Of a DNA stretch of 64,000 nucleotides, positions 18,838 to 27,784 are shown in pieces. The position numbers were made by a program, and so were the translations under genes. The stretch is from Fimbriimonas sp. (GTDB lineage Bacteria > Armatimonadota > Fimbriimonadia > Fimbriimonadales > Fimbriimonadaceae), in the NCBI GenBank assembly GCA_031292555.1, contig JARLGV010000011.1:45796-109795 (forward strand). Direction: 5' to 3'. Every line of letters begins with the position of its first letter. Within the stretch, counting starts at the first letter, position 1. Below the pieces are notes generated by a model. It saw nothing but the letters and a program-made list of their open reading frames with translations. It was not told where the DNA came from and did no database searches.

Positions 18838-19152
18838 TCACTCTTTCGCGATAACGTCTTCCACCCAAGTCATTGCCTTCATCATGTTCGCAAAGCCGAG
18901 CGTCGTAAGCGACTGAAGCACCGCGTGCCTTAGCTCGTCGGGCGTGGCGCCCGCCTCAATGGCCTTGCGGGCTTGGCTGTGAGTGCCGCCCTCGGATCCG
19001 CTCCCAATCGACAAGCCGAGCTTCACCAAAGCACGCGTCTTTTCATCCAGAGGACCGGCATCCGCAACGGCTTGACTCAAATCGTTGTACGCTCTACCGA
19101 TCTCAGGGTAGGTTTCGATAAAGGCAGTAAATCGATTCGGAAGTTTGGACAT
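18838..19152 (-). CDS. Carboxymuconolactone decarboxylase family protein (AhpD-like fold)
   Basis: About 104 residues, all helical, with DEKTRALVKLGLSIGSGSEG followed by GTHSQARKAIEAGATPDELRHAVL and SLTTLGFANMMKAM. This is the CMD/AhpD fold. The redox CxxC of AhpD is absent (SGSEGG instead), while the histidine (GTHS) remains, as in the non-peroxidase branch. I chose the ATG at 19152 (MSKLPNRF); a GTG at 19161 is possible. Function is unknown; it may act on small ring-opened metabolites. It is divergent from mobA, about 65 bases apart. Confidence 0.8.
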   Translation of the reverse strand: MSKLPNRFTAFIETYPEIGRAYNDLSQAVADAGPLDEKTRALVKLGLSIGSGSEGGTHSQARKAIEAGATPDELRHAVLQSLTTLGFANMMKAMTWVEDVIAKE

Positions 19153-19217
19153 GTACGGCACCCATATCTATTATCGCTCGCTCCAAGAGCGCCGTTACCT
19201 GCTACTTTGGGCAACCC

Positions 19218-19787
19218 ATGAGGATTGAGGCGGTCCTCCTGACCGGCGGAGCAAGTTCACGGATGGGCATCGACAAGGCGGACTTACTCGTGGACGGAGT
19301 CCCCCTTGGACACAAGATCGCCTTGGCCCTCTCCTCCGCAGGCTATCCGGTCACGGTGTTGGGCCGGCAACCGCTCGCGGGGTTCCCATTTCAGAAGGAC
19401 ATCGAGGAATTTGGAGGGCCTTTGATCCCACTTTCCGAATACAGACCGACCAGAGAGTCCGTATTCGTCTGTGCATGCGACCTTCCTCAATTCGATGAGC
19501 GAATCGTGTCGCTGCTATCGGTCAAGATCGGTCGATCGGATGTAGCCGCACCGGAAGTGAATGGTCGCCTACAGCCGCTCTGTGGGCTCTATCGAAGCGC
19601 TGCATTTGACGTGGCGCGTTCCCTCGCGTCTGAAGGGCGACGATCGATGATGGCCTGGCTCGAACGGCTAGCCGTCGTGCGAGTGAACGAGACGGATTTC
19701 CAGTCCGCCGGTCTCGATCCGGAGATCGCCCTTGGGGTCAATACTCGTGCCGAGTTGGACGAGGCGTTGCACCGGCGTAAAGGCTGA
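19218..19787 (+). CDS. mobA: Molybdenum cofactor guanylyltransferase
   Basis: A 189-residue nucleotidyltransferase that attaches GMP to molybdopterin to make bis-MGD in the cytoplasm. The signature LLTGGASSRMGIDKADLLVDG (about 7-27) holds the GTP-binding G-G-x-S-x-R-M-G-x-x-K pattern. VFVCACDLPQFD holds the metal-binding aspartate, and PLCGLYRSAA is the family's product loop. GVNTRAELDEA closes the fold. No other molybdenum genes are in the window. It converges with the HTH-PAS regulator gene, three bases apart. Confidence 0.88.
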   Translation: MRIEAVLLTGGASSRMGIDKADLLVDGVPLGHKIALALSSAGYPVTVLGRQPLAGFPFQKDIEEFGGPLIPLSEYRPTRESVFVCACDLPQFDERIVSLLSVKIGRSDVAAPEVNGRLQPLCGLYRSAAFDVARSLASEGRRSMMAWLERLAVVRVNETDFQSAGLDPEIALGVNTRAELDEALHRRKG

Positions 19788-19790
19788 CGC

Positions 19791-20471
19791 TCAGGAGGCA
19801 GCGTCGGTCAGCGAATCGGTCAGATCCTGGAGAATACACGTGATGATAAGGCCGTTCGGCGTTTCGGCGCCGCTGAGCGAAACGGCCATGGGCAACTCCG
19901 AGCCATCTTTTCGGAGCGCGTAGGTCGCCATGTGACCACCCATCTGCCTCTTGACCGGATTCTCGACGTAACTGGCGCGGCTGATAGTGTGGTCGAGCCG
20001 AAATCGATCCGGCACTATCTGTTCGACATTCACGCCTTCCAGTTCTCCGCGTCCATAGCCGAGGATTCGCTCCGCCTGTTCGTTCGCCAACTGGATCTCA
20101 CCGGACTCCTGCACGAGCAAGATCGCGTGCGGCGCCGATTCCACTAGGTTCCGGAAGAACTCGAGCGTGCCGCGGAGCGCTTCCTCGGCTCGTGTCTTCT
20201 CTTCGAGCGCTTGAACGAGCCCTTGATTCTCCGCCTTTAGAGCTTCCACGATGCTTGCGGCATGCTCCTGAAGGAACACGGCGACCAGTTCGGTGCGATT
20301 GAGTGGGCCGAATTTGATTCGAACCCTTCCCCAGTAGGTGCCTACGGTCGCAAGGCTAATTCCCAGCTTATGAGCTATGGCTGTGTCCGTAAGGCCCTTC
20401 GATGCGAGCACGACCAACTGTCGCTCCCGATCGGAAAGGGACTCCGTCATGGCCAAGGCACGCTGATCCAT
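19791..20471 (-). CDS. HTH (LuxR-type) and PAS domain regulator
   Basis: A 226-residue protein with an N-terminal LuxR-type helix-turn-helix (LSDRERQLVVLASKGLTDTA, then IAHKLGISLATVGTYWGRVR), a coiled coil (about 70-100, LKAENQGLVQALEEKTRAEE) and a C-terminal PAS domain (about 100-215: FFRNLVESAPHAILLVQESG, NEQAERILGYGRGELEG, and GSELPMAVSLSGAE). The order is unusual, since LuxR-type HTHs are normally C-terminal. No phosphoreceiver is present. It probably binds DNA in response to a ligand or redox state. It is divergent from the Hsp20 gene across 120 bases, a plausible target. Confidence 0.85.
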   Translation of the reverse strand: MDQRALAMTESLSDRERQLVVLASKGLTDTAIAHKLGISLATVGTYWGRVRIKFGPLNRTELVAVFLQEHAASIVEALKAENQGLVQALEEKTRAEEALRGTLEFFRNLVESAPHAILLVQESGEIQLANEQAERILGYGRGELEGVNVEQIVPDRFRLDHTISRASYVENPVKRQMGGHMATYALRKDGSELPMAVSLSGAETPNGLIITCILQDLTDSLTDAAS

Positions 20472-20591
20472 ATTCCCTCACTATACAGCCTCGGTGTCAT
20501 TGGATTCTATGACATGAGTTTTCTGACATATCTTTGACGACTTGGACTAAATCTGAACTTAAACGAAAATTCAAGGATCGAATTCTGACTA

Positions 20592-21059
20592 ATGGAGTTG
20601 ACTGTCGTGACCAATGACCCGCTTCCAAAAATTTCTGACGTTATCCGCACGGCTGTCACCGAAGCCGTGAAGTTCGATTGCTCCGGCAGTGACGAAAATC
20701 ACTTTGCCTTCCACCCCCCTGTCGATGTGAAGGAGACCCCAACCGAGGTCGTCGTGTACGTCGACTTGCCCGGGGTCGACGAGGATGAACTCCAGTTTTG
20801 CTGGAGAGAAAGAGAGTTATGCATCTGCGGGATGCGTGACTTCAACCACGACACGGAGGATGCGGAGGAATTCACGAGGATCGAACGCACCTTCGGAAGT
20901 TTCAAATGTCAGATCCCGCTTGACGCCACCGTCGACATCGATCGAACAACCGCCAAATACCGACGTGGAGTGTTGAAGGTCATTCTCCCGCGATTCAAAC
21001 CTCTACCAAAGCCGCGGCCAGCCAAGCGCACCCAACTGAAGCAAGCGGATAAAGGCTGA
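20592..21059 (+). CDS. Hsp20/alpha-crystallin family small heat-shock protein
   Basis: A 155-residue ATP-independent holdase chaperone. The alpha-crystallin domain covers about residues 40-135: PPVDVKETPTEVVVYVDLPG at its start and YRRGVLKVILPRF, the conserved A/G-x-L-x-V-x-L-P ending strand. A short lysine- and proline-rich tail follows, without a clear I-x-I/V motif. The ATG at 20592 lies well downstream of AAGGA (about 15 bases); a GTG at 20607 is an alternative. It is divergent from the HTH-PAS regulator and convergent with the next gene, ten bases away. Confidence 0.88.
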   Translation: MELTVVTNDPLPKISDVIRTAVTEAVKFDCSGSDENHFAFHPPVDVKETPTEVVVYVDLPGVDEDELQFCWRERELCICGMRDFNHDTEDAEEFTRIERTFGSFKCQIPLDATVDIDRTTAKYRRGVLKVILPRFKPLPKPRPAKRTQLKQADKG

Positions 21060-21069
21060 TCGAATCAGG

Positions 21070-22488
21070 CTACTCGCCTAGAAGGTAGGCAATCACATCG
21101 GCCGCGCTGTAAGTGTTCTGCCCGGCCGGGATCACTTTGGACAGGTTTTCGATGTCGTCGCCGGCCGTAATGAGGGCTGGCTCAAACTTGCCGTCCTTTC
21201 TGCGCTGCGGATAACCGACCGTCGAAAACAAACCATTGCACACACATTTGCGCGAATCGGTCTCCTCGATTTTGCCGCCCTTTGCGACGTAGTCCTCCAA
21301 AGGCTCAGCCGGACAGCGGTAGCCGATCGTGCCATCCTCCTTGCGGTAGGACTGACGCAGATAGCCGAGGTCGCAGATACGGTCGCGCTGTTCAAAGACA
21401 TCCGCGTCCGCAAGAGAACCTTCCAACTGAAGCACCTTGAATGGAAAACCAGTAGGGGAGGCAAGCGGGTCGGTAAAGACGGATAATTTGCCGGTGAGGC
21501 TCTGTTCGATGACTTGGCGTTTGATTTCGGCATCGATGCCAGATTCGTTGCAGAATGCAAAGACCGTTCCTGCTTGAATCCCGGCCGCGCCCAGTGCAAG
21601 TGCTTCCTTCAGCTTATGGGGTTCGGCATAGGAGCCGGCCAGCCAGAACGGAAGGCCGAGATCGGCGATCTCCTTGAGGTCCGGAACGTCTCTTGGCCCA
21701 TAGACCGGCTCTCCAGAATCGCTCAAATGCATCGCCCCTCTCGGCGGAGCGTTATGGCCACCTGCCGTCGGCCCCTCAACGACGAACCCATCGACGCGAC
21801 CTGATCCCTTCTTGACGAGAGTGATCGCTAGGGTCGCCGATGCAATGATCGCAAGGAACTTCGGTCGGAGCAACTCCATCGTTCCTTCCGGAACGAAATC
21901 TTTCGGATGAAACTCGACGAGGAACTCCTCGCCTGCCTTGGCGCCCACGACGTCCAATTTCTGATGCGCCGGCTGAAGCGTGGCAAAACGATCGAGAATG
22001 CCAGGAATCGCGCGGGGGATGCCCGCACCCATCAATACATAGTCGACCTTTGCGAGCATGGCGCCGAAAAGCGAAGGCAAGGTCGGTAGCTGGATCTTCT
22101 CCAGCAGATTGATGCCGACCGGTCCGTTGTGACCGTGCTTGGCAAGGAAGATCTCGACGAAGTTCGCAACGACAGTGAGTTCAAGAAGCGCCTTCGGGGA
22201 ATGCTGAGACGCGACCGGCTTGCTCTTGAACGCCTTGTTGATCTTCTTGCCGCCTTCGACAAAGTAGCGCTCCCAGACCCGTTCCGCCATCTCTTTGATG
22301 GGGAAATGATCGAGGGCAAAACGCATCTGCCCGTCCGGGTCACCCGACTGAAGTCGGCGGGTTAAAACGGCATCCAGACCAGTCCCGGAAACGACTCCGA
22401 GTTGTCCGCTAAGAGACACTGCGCGCGCCAGTCGCCAGTTCGACACGGCAACGCCCATGCCACCTTGAATAATAAGCGGAAAGCCCAT
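21070..22488 (-). CDS. Nitronate monooxygenase / FMN-dependent TIM-barrel oxidoreductase
   Basis: A 472-residue flavoenzyme of the 2-nitropropane dioxygenase family. It starts GFPLIIQGGMGVAVSNWRLA, the family's N-terminal glycine loop. It contains FVVEGPTAGGHNAPP, which binds the flavin phosphate together with LAGSYAEPHKLKEALALGAAGIQAGTVF (quoted here as two halves around LKEALALGAAG). The C-terminal third (about 350-472) is longer than in classic nitronate monooxygenases and has a cysteine pair (KCVCNG). The substrate could be an alkyl nitronate or an enoyl thioester, as in PfaD-like relatives. It is monocistronic. Confidence 0.8.
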   Translation of the reverse strand: MGFPLIIQGGMGVAVSNWRLARAVSLSGQLGVVSGTGLDAVLTRRLQSGDPDGQMRFALDHFPIKEMAERVWERYFVEGGKKINKAFKSKPVASQHSPKALLELTVVANFVEIFLAKHGHNGPVGINLLEKIQLPTLPSLFGAMLAKVDYVLMGAGIPRAIPGILDRFATLQPAHQKLDVVGAKAGEEFLVEFHPKDFVPEGTMELLRPKFLAIIASATLAITLVKKGSGRVDGFVVEGPTAGGHNAPPRGAMHLSDSGEPVYGPRDVPDLKEIADLGLPFWLAGSYAEPHKLKEALALGAAGIQAGTVFAFCNESGIDAEIKRQVIEQSLTGKLSVFTDPLASPTGFPFKVLQLEGSLADADVFEQRDRICDLGYLRQSYRKEDGTIGYRCPAEPLEDYVAKGGKIEETDSRKCVCNGLFSTVGYPQRRKDGKFEPALITAGDDIENLSKVIPAGQNTYSAADVIAYLLGE

Positions 22489-22672
22489 ACTATCGGAATA
22501 CCTGCCGACGGCACGTCAACGCTGTACTTACTTTCATTGACGCATCGTCCGCAGCTTCCCTCATTTATGACACATACCGACCGTTTTCTGCTTCAATGAA
22601 CTAGATTCCTCATTCCATACTGCCACGATACCAGACTGAGAACCTCGGCATTTTCCATCTGGAATCTTGACC

Positions 22673-23530
22673 TCACCAGCGTATCTGCGGAGGGAAATAC
22701 TCGTTAATCAGCTCTTCGTAGTAAGGTCGGAGCTTCTCCACATCGGGCCTTACATCCACCTTGGAGTAGAGGTCATATCGGTTGAACTCCTTGATCCAAT
22801 TGAGCATTTCGCGGTCCTGCTCCGAAGCCAAGTGAGTGTACGCTCCCTCTCGATGCCAAGGATAGAACGAGTGGTACCGGATCATGTAGAGCGACTCGAG
22901 CGGCATGTAGTCCTTCACCACGTGGTACAAGTACTCGTCGTGTCCGAATGACAGGTCGACCTTGTCGAAGCCGCAGCCAGGCTCGTAGACGCCGCAGTCC
23001 GTCTGATATTCGGCCACTTTCGAGTCCGGATTCGCTTCGAAGAACTCCGAGAACACGACCTTGTCCGAATAGCGGCATCCGGTGGCGAACGTATCGCCGA
23101 CTACCGCCCACTGAGGCTCCCCATAGAGGCATAGGACCTTGCCGAGATCGTGGAGCAAACCGGTCAAGATGAACCAGCGAGGATGTCCGTCGGCGCGAAT
23201 CGCTTCCGATGTCTGCATCAGGTGCTCGATCTGCGTCGCATCGGTATCGGGGTCGCTGTCGTCCACGAGCGTGTTCAAGAACTCCATCGCCTCCCAGACG
23301 CTCATTTTGCGCGTTTCCAGTTGGCAATACTGCTCCTTCTTGGCCCGCACGAATTCGCGCGTCTGATACGTGTGATTGAGCCGGTAGAACTCCTTCACCG
23401 TGGGGCGCACTTCAGCCGCGTAGTCGCGGAAAACATGCTCTTTCGTGGGATAACGCTCAAGAAGATCCTCTTCCCATTCGTCCAGCGATTGCAGGGGCGC
23501 CGATTCCTGCTTTTCGACGTTAACGTCCAT
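22673..23530 (-). CDS. Myo-inositol oxygenase
   Basis: A 285-residue di-iron enzyme that cleaves myo-inositol to D-glucuronate. The start is taken at the ATG at 23530 (MDVNVEKQES), giving the same length as the animal enzyme; upstream extension reads non-protein-like. All six iron ligands expected from that enzyme are visible: H103 (EHLMQTSEAIR), H127 and D128 (GLLHDLGKVL), H197 (FGHDEY), H220 (RYHSFYPWH) and D253 (YDLYSK). GEPQWAVVGDTFATGC is the most diagnostic stretch. The gene is alone, with no inositol transport or uronate genes nearby. The left repeat of a 353-bp inverted-repeat segment begins about 55 bases upstream. Confidence 0.93.
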   Translation of the reverse strand: MDVNVEKQESAPLQSLDEWEEDLLERYPTKEHVFRDYAAEVRPTVKEFYRLNHTYQTREFVRAKKEQYCQLETRKMSVWEAMEFLNTLVDDSDPDTDATQIEHLMQTSEAIRADGHPRWFILTGLLHDLGKVLCLYGEPQWAVVGDTFATGCRYSDKVVFSEFFEANPDSKVAEYQTDCGVYEPGCGFDKVDLSFGHDEYLYHVVKDYMPLESLYMIRYHSFYPWHREGAYTHLASEQDREMLNWIKEFNRYDLYSKVDVRPDVEKLRPYYEELINEYFPPQIRW

Positions 23531-23585
23531 CCCAATAATATAACCAGCTATGACGAAAGTTGGAAACGTCTTGGCGCGGCGATCC

Positions 23586-23938
23586 CTAGCCCAACTTCCG
23601 CAGTTATCTGCCACCGTGCGTGGATTTTGAACCTACGATGGCTGGTGATCAGGGTCGAGTCTTCACTACATTTTTCGACACAGATGTCTTTTGGGGCAGG
23701 TCGAGCTTGAGCTTGTGCAGCTACCGCCCAGTATCCGTGCTCAGATCCACTCTTGCGGCGGGCAATGCGACGAAGATACACGCAACTATTCTAGGCTCCA
23801 AAATCCGAAAGGCGGTCTTCACTACATTGACTTCGACGACTGAACTGAACCTAACACACACAGGACTCTGCGTGCGGCTGAACCTGTGAAAAAACTCGAA
23901 ATCTCAATTCGGCCGAATAACTGCGGAAGTTGGGCTAG
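23586..23938. repeat. 353-bp segment bounded by perfect 22-bp inverted repeats (MITE-like)
   Basis: Bases 23586-23607 (CTAGCCCAACTTCCGCAGTT and two more) are the exact reverse complement of 23917-23938. Between them there is no convincing gene. A 14-bp direct repeat, GTCTTCACTACATT, occurs at 23659-23672 and 23815-23828. No clear target-site duplication flanks the ends. It resembles a miniature inverted-repeat element or an excision relic between the inositol oxygenase gene and the next gene. The whole gap 23531-23992 holds nothing else that I recognise. Confidence 0.6.
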
Positions 23939-23992
23939 AACGCCCGCAGAAAAGACCGTTACGCCTTGGCGCGCTGTACGTATCAAGAGGTA

Positions 23993-24862
23993 ATGTTGGC
24001 ATCCTTCTGCTTCATGCCTCTCCTCACGAAATCGCCGTCGCTCGACAAGCCAAAGGCCGATATCGCAATCGCCGCGCGCATCTACACAAGCCCATCCAGT
24101 AAGCGCAAATCCCATCTGGCTCTCTACCTCTGCGGTATTCACGGTGAGCACCTGCACCGGCTCACTCAGCCATCGGGCGACGTCATCCTCGTTCGCTGGA
24201 AGGATGCGAATCACCTTCAATGGCTTTCGACCGATCCGAAAAAAAACAGTTCGAACATGGAGCAGGGACAGTTGGATTTGAGTTCCGGACAGGTCGTCCG
24301 GACTCAGGTCCAGACAATTGATGGAGCCATTTGGCACGCGTCTGAAGTGCAGTTCCGCGCGGAACAGAAGTCTTACGACTCGATGGACCCCAAGCACCCA
24401 GGCCGATTCGGGTTCACGGAGGACCAGCAAGCTTGGGTCTACCGATCGAACGGCAAGGAGCAAACATTCCCAACTTCCGATGGCTCTCCCCACGGAATTG
24501 TCTTCGATGGAATGACGAACCGGCTTTGGACGATCCAGTGGACCCACAGCCCGGACGGCAGCCATTTCGGCCTCTCCCGTTTCGACTGGACCAAGCATAA
24601 ACTGATCCCGATCTTCGAAGAGGCTGAGTCTTTCGACTTCAATCCGAACCGACCGCTCTATGCGGCGGTGGCGACGCGCGGCCTCGCCGACTATCCAGGG
24701 AAACGAACCGTATGGGTCGCCAAGGCATGGGTTGGCGAATGGGAGTCCGGAAAGCGGTGGACCATGCTCGACGGCCTCGCCTATGCGACCTCGATCGCAA
24801 TCCGTCCCTCTGCCGCATTAAAGACTAGTGCGGCAAAGACTGCACCGTCAGCCGGCCGCTAA
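23993..24862 (+). CDS. Hypothetical protein, possibly a beta-propeller
   Basis: About 289 residues. A weak hydrophobic N-terminus (MLASFCFMPLLTKS) may be a signal peptide. The rest shows repeated beta-strand blocks reminiscent of TolB-like propellers: ALYLCGIHGEHLHRLTQPSG, VILVRWKDANHLQWLS, AWVYRSNGKEQTFPTSDGSP and RLWTIQWTHSPDGSHFGLSR. I could not name a family. The ATG at 23993 has AGAGG only two bases ahead; a TTG at 23966 is the alternative. Its 3' end overlaps the convergent GH2 gene by 38 bases. An antisense frame (23822-24598) is rejected because it lacks protein-like composition. Confidence 0.55.
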   Translation: MLASFCFMPLLTKSPSLDKPKADIAIAARIYTSPSSKRKSHLALYLCGIHGEHLHRLTQPSGDVILVRWKDANHLQWLSTDPKKNSSNMEQGQLDLSSGQVVRTQVQTIDGAIWHASEVQFRAEQKSYDSMDPKHPGRFGFTEDQQAWVYRSNGKEQTFPTSDGSPHGIVFDGMTNRLWTIQWTHSPDGSHFGLSRFDWTKHKLIPIFEEAESFDFNPNRPLYAAVATRGLADYPGKRTVWVAKAWVGEWESGKRWTMLDGLAYATSIAIRPSAALKTSAAKTAPSAGR

Positions 24863-27734
24863 GTCCCTCCGGAGTAAGTGCCCGCACGAGAATTCGCCCG
24901 GGCGTACTCCCCGCCCTCATCAGAACGGCAGCGGTACCCGCCTCTGCGTGGACACTAGACTCGCCCAGGAAGACGCCGGTGGAACTCGAAAACGAAACCG
25001 GCCCGTTGTACGGGGTGACAACCGCCCCGTCGGCATCGACGAGGCCGGCATAGACAAACACCGAATCCGATCCATCGGCGCGTAGCGGTCTACCCGATAG
25101 GTCGACCCGGAGTTTGAGAGCGACTGCCTTGCCTGGCGTTCGAACGGACGATCGGGTCACCACCTTGCCACGAATCTTGCCAAGTGCCTCCAGCGAACCT
25201 GCTTTGAACGGCACATCGGTGAAGGTAAATACCGGATGCGACAGATGCCGACAATTCCCGCCGTCCCATGGATTCCCACCCTTGTCGTAGTCGCCGTAGG
25301 GTGTGTCAGGCCCGTCGTCAGGCTTACGTTCTTCGATTTTCTGTCCGTTCAACCGAAGTTCGACAGTCTCGCAGTTTGAAAAGACAACGACTTTCGCGGG
25401 AGACGAACGAGGAGTCCAGTAGTTGGCAATGAATACCATCGGCCCTCTGCCTGGAGCAAACGGATCGACTTGGGATTGGAAGAAACGGTAGGAGAACCTG
25501 GGCAGCCGCATGTTGTCGGCGATCCCGCTCCGCTCCAGCCAGGGGTTGCAGCCCCGATTGTAGTCGTACATCACCCACGTGCCGTCGCCGATCGTCCACG
25601 GATAGTGCCCCCGGTTCAAGTTGTGCGACCAAGCGAAGTTCCACGCCGCTTGCAGTTCCGCCTTCTCCCCTTGCGATCGGCTGATGCGCGTGGTTGAACC
25701 TTCGCCGCCGAACTCATAGTCGCCGTACTCGCGGATATAGCCCGGCTTATCCGGCATGTTGCTTTGCGGGCGAGAGTGGGTGGCATCGTCCCACCCGTTG
25801 TAAGCCATGTCCCATGGCTGGCCGGCGCCTGAATCTCCAACCGTGTAGAAGTTGCCGCCGATGAACTCGGCATGGGCTGCATCGTTCCATCGCCGGGCGA
25901 TCTTGGGGCCCACGTACGTCTCATTGAGCGACGCCTCCCACATCAGCACGCACGGGTGATTTCGGTGCCAACGGACCAACTCGTGAATATCCTGGTCGAC
26001 CCGCTTCATGAATCGCTCGTCATAGTTGACGATCTGCCATCCGGCGATCGGTGGAATCGTCAGAATCCCAAGTTCGTCGCACGCGTCCATGACGGCCGGA
26101 TCTTGGGGATAGTGGGAAAGCCGAACGCAGTTAAAACCGGCGTCCTTGATCTTCCACATGTCGCGATAGCTCATGTCTCGCGACAGCGCGTTTCCGATAT
26201 ACGGGTATTCCTGATGCCGGTTCGTCCCCACAAGGCGAAGCGGCCTCCCGTTCAACAAAAGTCCCTCGGCCCGAGTGAAACGGATCGAGCGTATGCCGAT
26301 GCGAGTGTCTACGCGGTCCACCACTCGATTGCCGATCCGTAGGGTGGTCACGAGCCTATACAGGTTCGGGTGCTCGGGACTCCAAAGCCGGGGATGCTCA
26401 ACCGTTAGGGATTGCCTGGCCTGATGAGAGGTCCATCCAGCAAGAGTAATCGCCTGAACGTTGGCAGCGACCTTACTTCCACCGGAGTCGAACAACTCCT
26501 GGTCCACTCGGATATCCGCTTCATCCAAGGCCGACTCGTTCGCGACATGGGTGCGAACGGCGATCTGTGCCTTGTCGGCTGCCACTTGCGGGAACGTGAC
26601 GTAGATTCCTCCGCTCTTGGGCAAGTCGGCGAGCATCGGATCGGTGACGTGGACCGCGGGCGTGACCGTGAGGAAGGAATCTCGGTACAGCCCGCTGTAG
26701 TAGCTGAAATCGAGGTTACGCCACGGCTTGCCAGGCGGGACGAGTGGGTTGTCACGGCAATCCAATCGCACAAGGAGGGCATTCGTTGCACCAAGGCGGA
26801 GTTTGCCGGTCAAATCGACGACGACCGGCAGATAGCCACCTCTCCGTCCGCCGATGTACTTGCCGTTCAGCCACAGATCCGATACTTGCATCGCGCCGTT
26901 GAGCGTCAGAACGACGCGCTTATTCCTCCAATTCCTTGGGGCGGCGATGTCACGACGGTAGAAGCACACACCCTGCCACATCGTCTTGGCGTCTCTTGCT
27001 TCGATGTGAGCCGTATGGGGCAGCGTCACCGTTTCCCATTGCTTCGACTCCAGATTGCGGAGATCGGCGTTCTTTACCTTCTCCAGCAAGTCTCCGGATA
27101 GGTCATACTTTGCTCCGCCCAAATTGATGTTTTCGATGTTGTACTGCGATGCCCACGACCGTTTCTCCACCTTGCTCATCGGCCGGGCCAGGCCGATTTC
27201 GGATAGGACGCAGTACTCGTCGTGTCCGCTCAGGGCCCGAAAACGCAGGTACCGACCCTTGACCGTGCGATGAAACGGCACGTCCAGGGTCGAGAAGTCT
27301 TCACCGAAGTCACCCGTCACGGTCGGCGCCCCCCATTGGTCGGGCGAATCGCCGAGCGTAACATCAAATTGCTTGGGCAGGCCGTTACGGGCGCCGGTCT
27401 GCCTCGGAGTCGCACGGAACCCGGTGGCCGAAATCTCGCTGCCGAGGTCGACGACCAACTCGTGCGGGTACTTGGCCGGGTCCCGGCTCCAGCGCGTGTG
27501 CCAGAAAGTCTGCGGACTCCCGTCAAACACGTTCGAAACACGCCCGTCCTCGCGTTCGGTCTCCTCGCTGCTCACACGGACAACCTTCCAATTCGTCGTC
27601 GGCATCGCGTCTGGGAACTGTGCGAACGACGGCTCCTGCTTCACCCGGACGAATTGCCAACCGTGATCCAAGTCGACGATTTGTCTGGGAGTGGATGAAG
27701 CCATCAATGTCATGAGCATAAGGGGCGCCAGCAC
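24825..27734 (-). CDS. Glycoside hydrolase family 2 enzyme with an inserted F5/8 type C domain
   Basis: A 969-residue secreted enzyme of the beta-galactosidase/beta-mannosidase type. The GTG start gives a hydrophobic leader (MLAPLMLMTLMASS). The GH2 sugar-binding domain begins at DLDHGWQFVRV (20-31), is interrupted by a discoidin-like F5/8C domain (about 58-185: VSNVFDGSPQTFWHTRW, HELVVDLGSE, GRYLRFRALSG) and resumes at WETVTLPHTAHIE (233-245). The barrel carries the acid/base E605 (MWEASLNET) and probable nucleophile E669 (YIREYGDYE). A C-terminal beta domain follows, as in family members. It is the last gene of the - strand glycan operon. The exact sugar is not determinable. Confidence 0.85.
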   Translation of the reverse strand: MLAPLMLMTLMASSTPRQIVDLDHGWQFVRVKQEPSFAQFPDAMPTTNWKVVRVSSEETEREDGRVSNVFDGSPQTFWHTRWSRDPAKYPHELVVDLGSEISATGFRATPRQTGARNGLPKQFDVTLGDSPDQWGAPTVTGDFGEDFSTLDVPFHRTVKGRYLRFRALSGHDEYCVLSEIGLARPMSKVEKRSWASQYNIENINLGGAKYDLSGDLLEKVKNADLRNLESKQWETVTLPHTAHIEARDAKTMWQGVCFYRRDIAAPRNWRNKRVVLTLNGAMQVSDLWLNGKYIGGRRGGYLPVVVDLTGKLRLGATNALLVRLDCRDNPLVPPGKPWRNLDFSYYSGLYRDSFLTVTPAVHVTDPMLADLPKSGGIYVTFPQVAADKAQIAVRTHVANESALDEADIRVDQELFDSGGSKVAANVQAITLAGWTSHQARQSLTVEHPRLWSPEHPNLYRLVTTLRIGNRVVDRVDTRIGIRSIRFTRAEGLLLNGRPLRLVGTNRHQEYPYIGNALSRDMSYRDMWKIKDAGFNCVRLSHYPQDPAVMDACDELGILTIPPIAGWQIVNYDERFMKRVDQDIHELVRWHRNHPCVLMWEASLNETYVGPKIARRWNDAAHAEFIGGNFYTVGDSGAGQPWDMAYNGWDDATHSRPQSNMPDKPGYIREYGDYEFGGEGSTTRISRSQGEKAELQAAWNFAWSHNLNRGHYPWTIGDGTWVMYDYNRGCNPWLERSGIADNMRLPRFSYRFFQSQVDPFAPGRGPMVFIANYWTPRSSPAKVVVFSNCETVELRLNGQKIEERKPDDGPDTPYGDYDKGGNPWDGGNCRHLSHPVFTFTDVPFKAGSLEALGKIRGKVVTRSSVRTPGKAVALKLRVDLSGRPLRADGSDSVFVYAGLVDADGAVVTPYNGPVSFSSSTGVFLGESSVHAEAGTAAVLMRAGSTPGRILVRALTPEGLSGRLTVQSLPH

Positions 27735-27784
27735 ACCCTAACCTTAGCATGGAGGCTCCGAATCGAACTAAATCGGCACTTAAC

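Noticed and set aside
23822..24598. 258-residue antisense frame opposite the propeller-like gene
   Set aside because: No protein-like pattern or start signal; the + strand frame has repeated beta-strand blocks and codon use like its neighbours.
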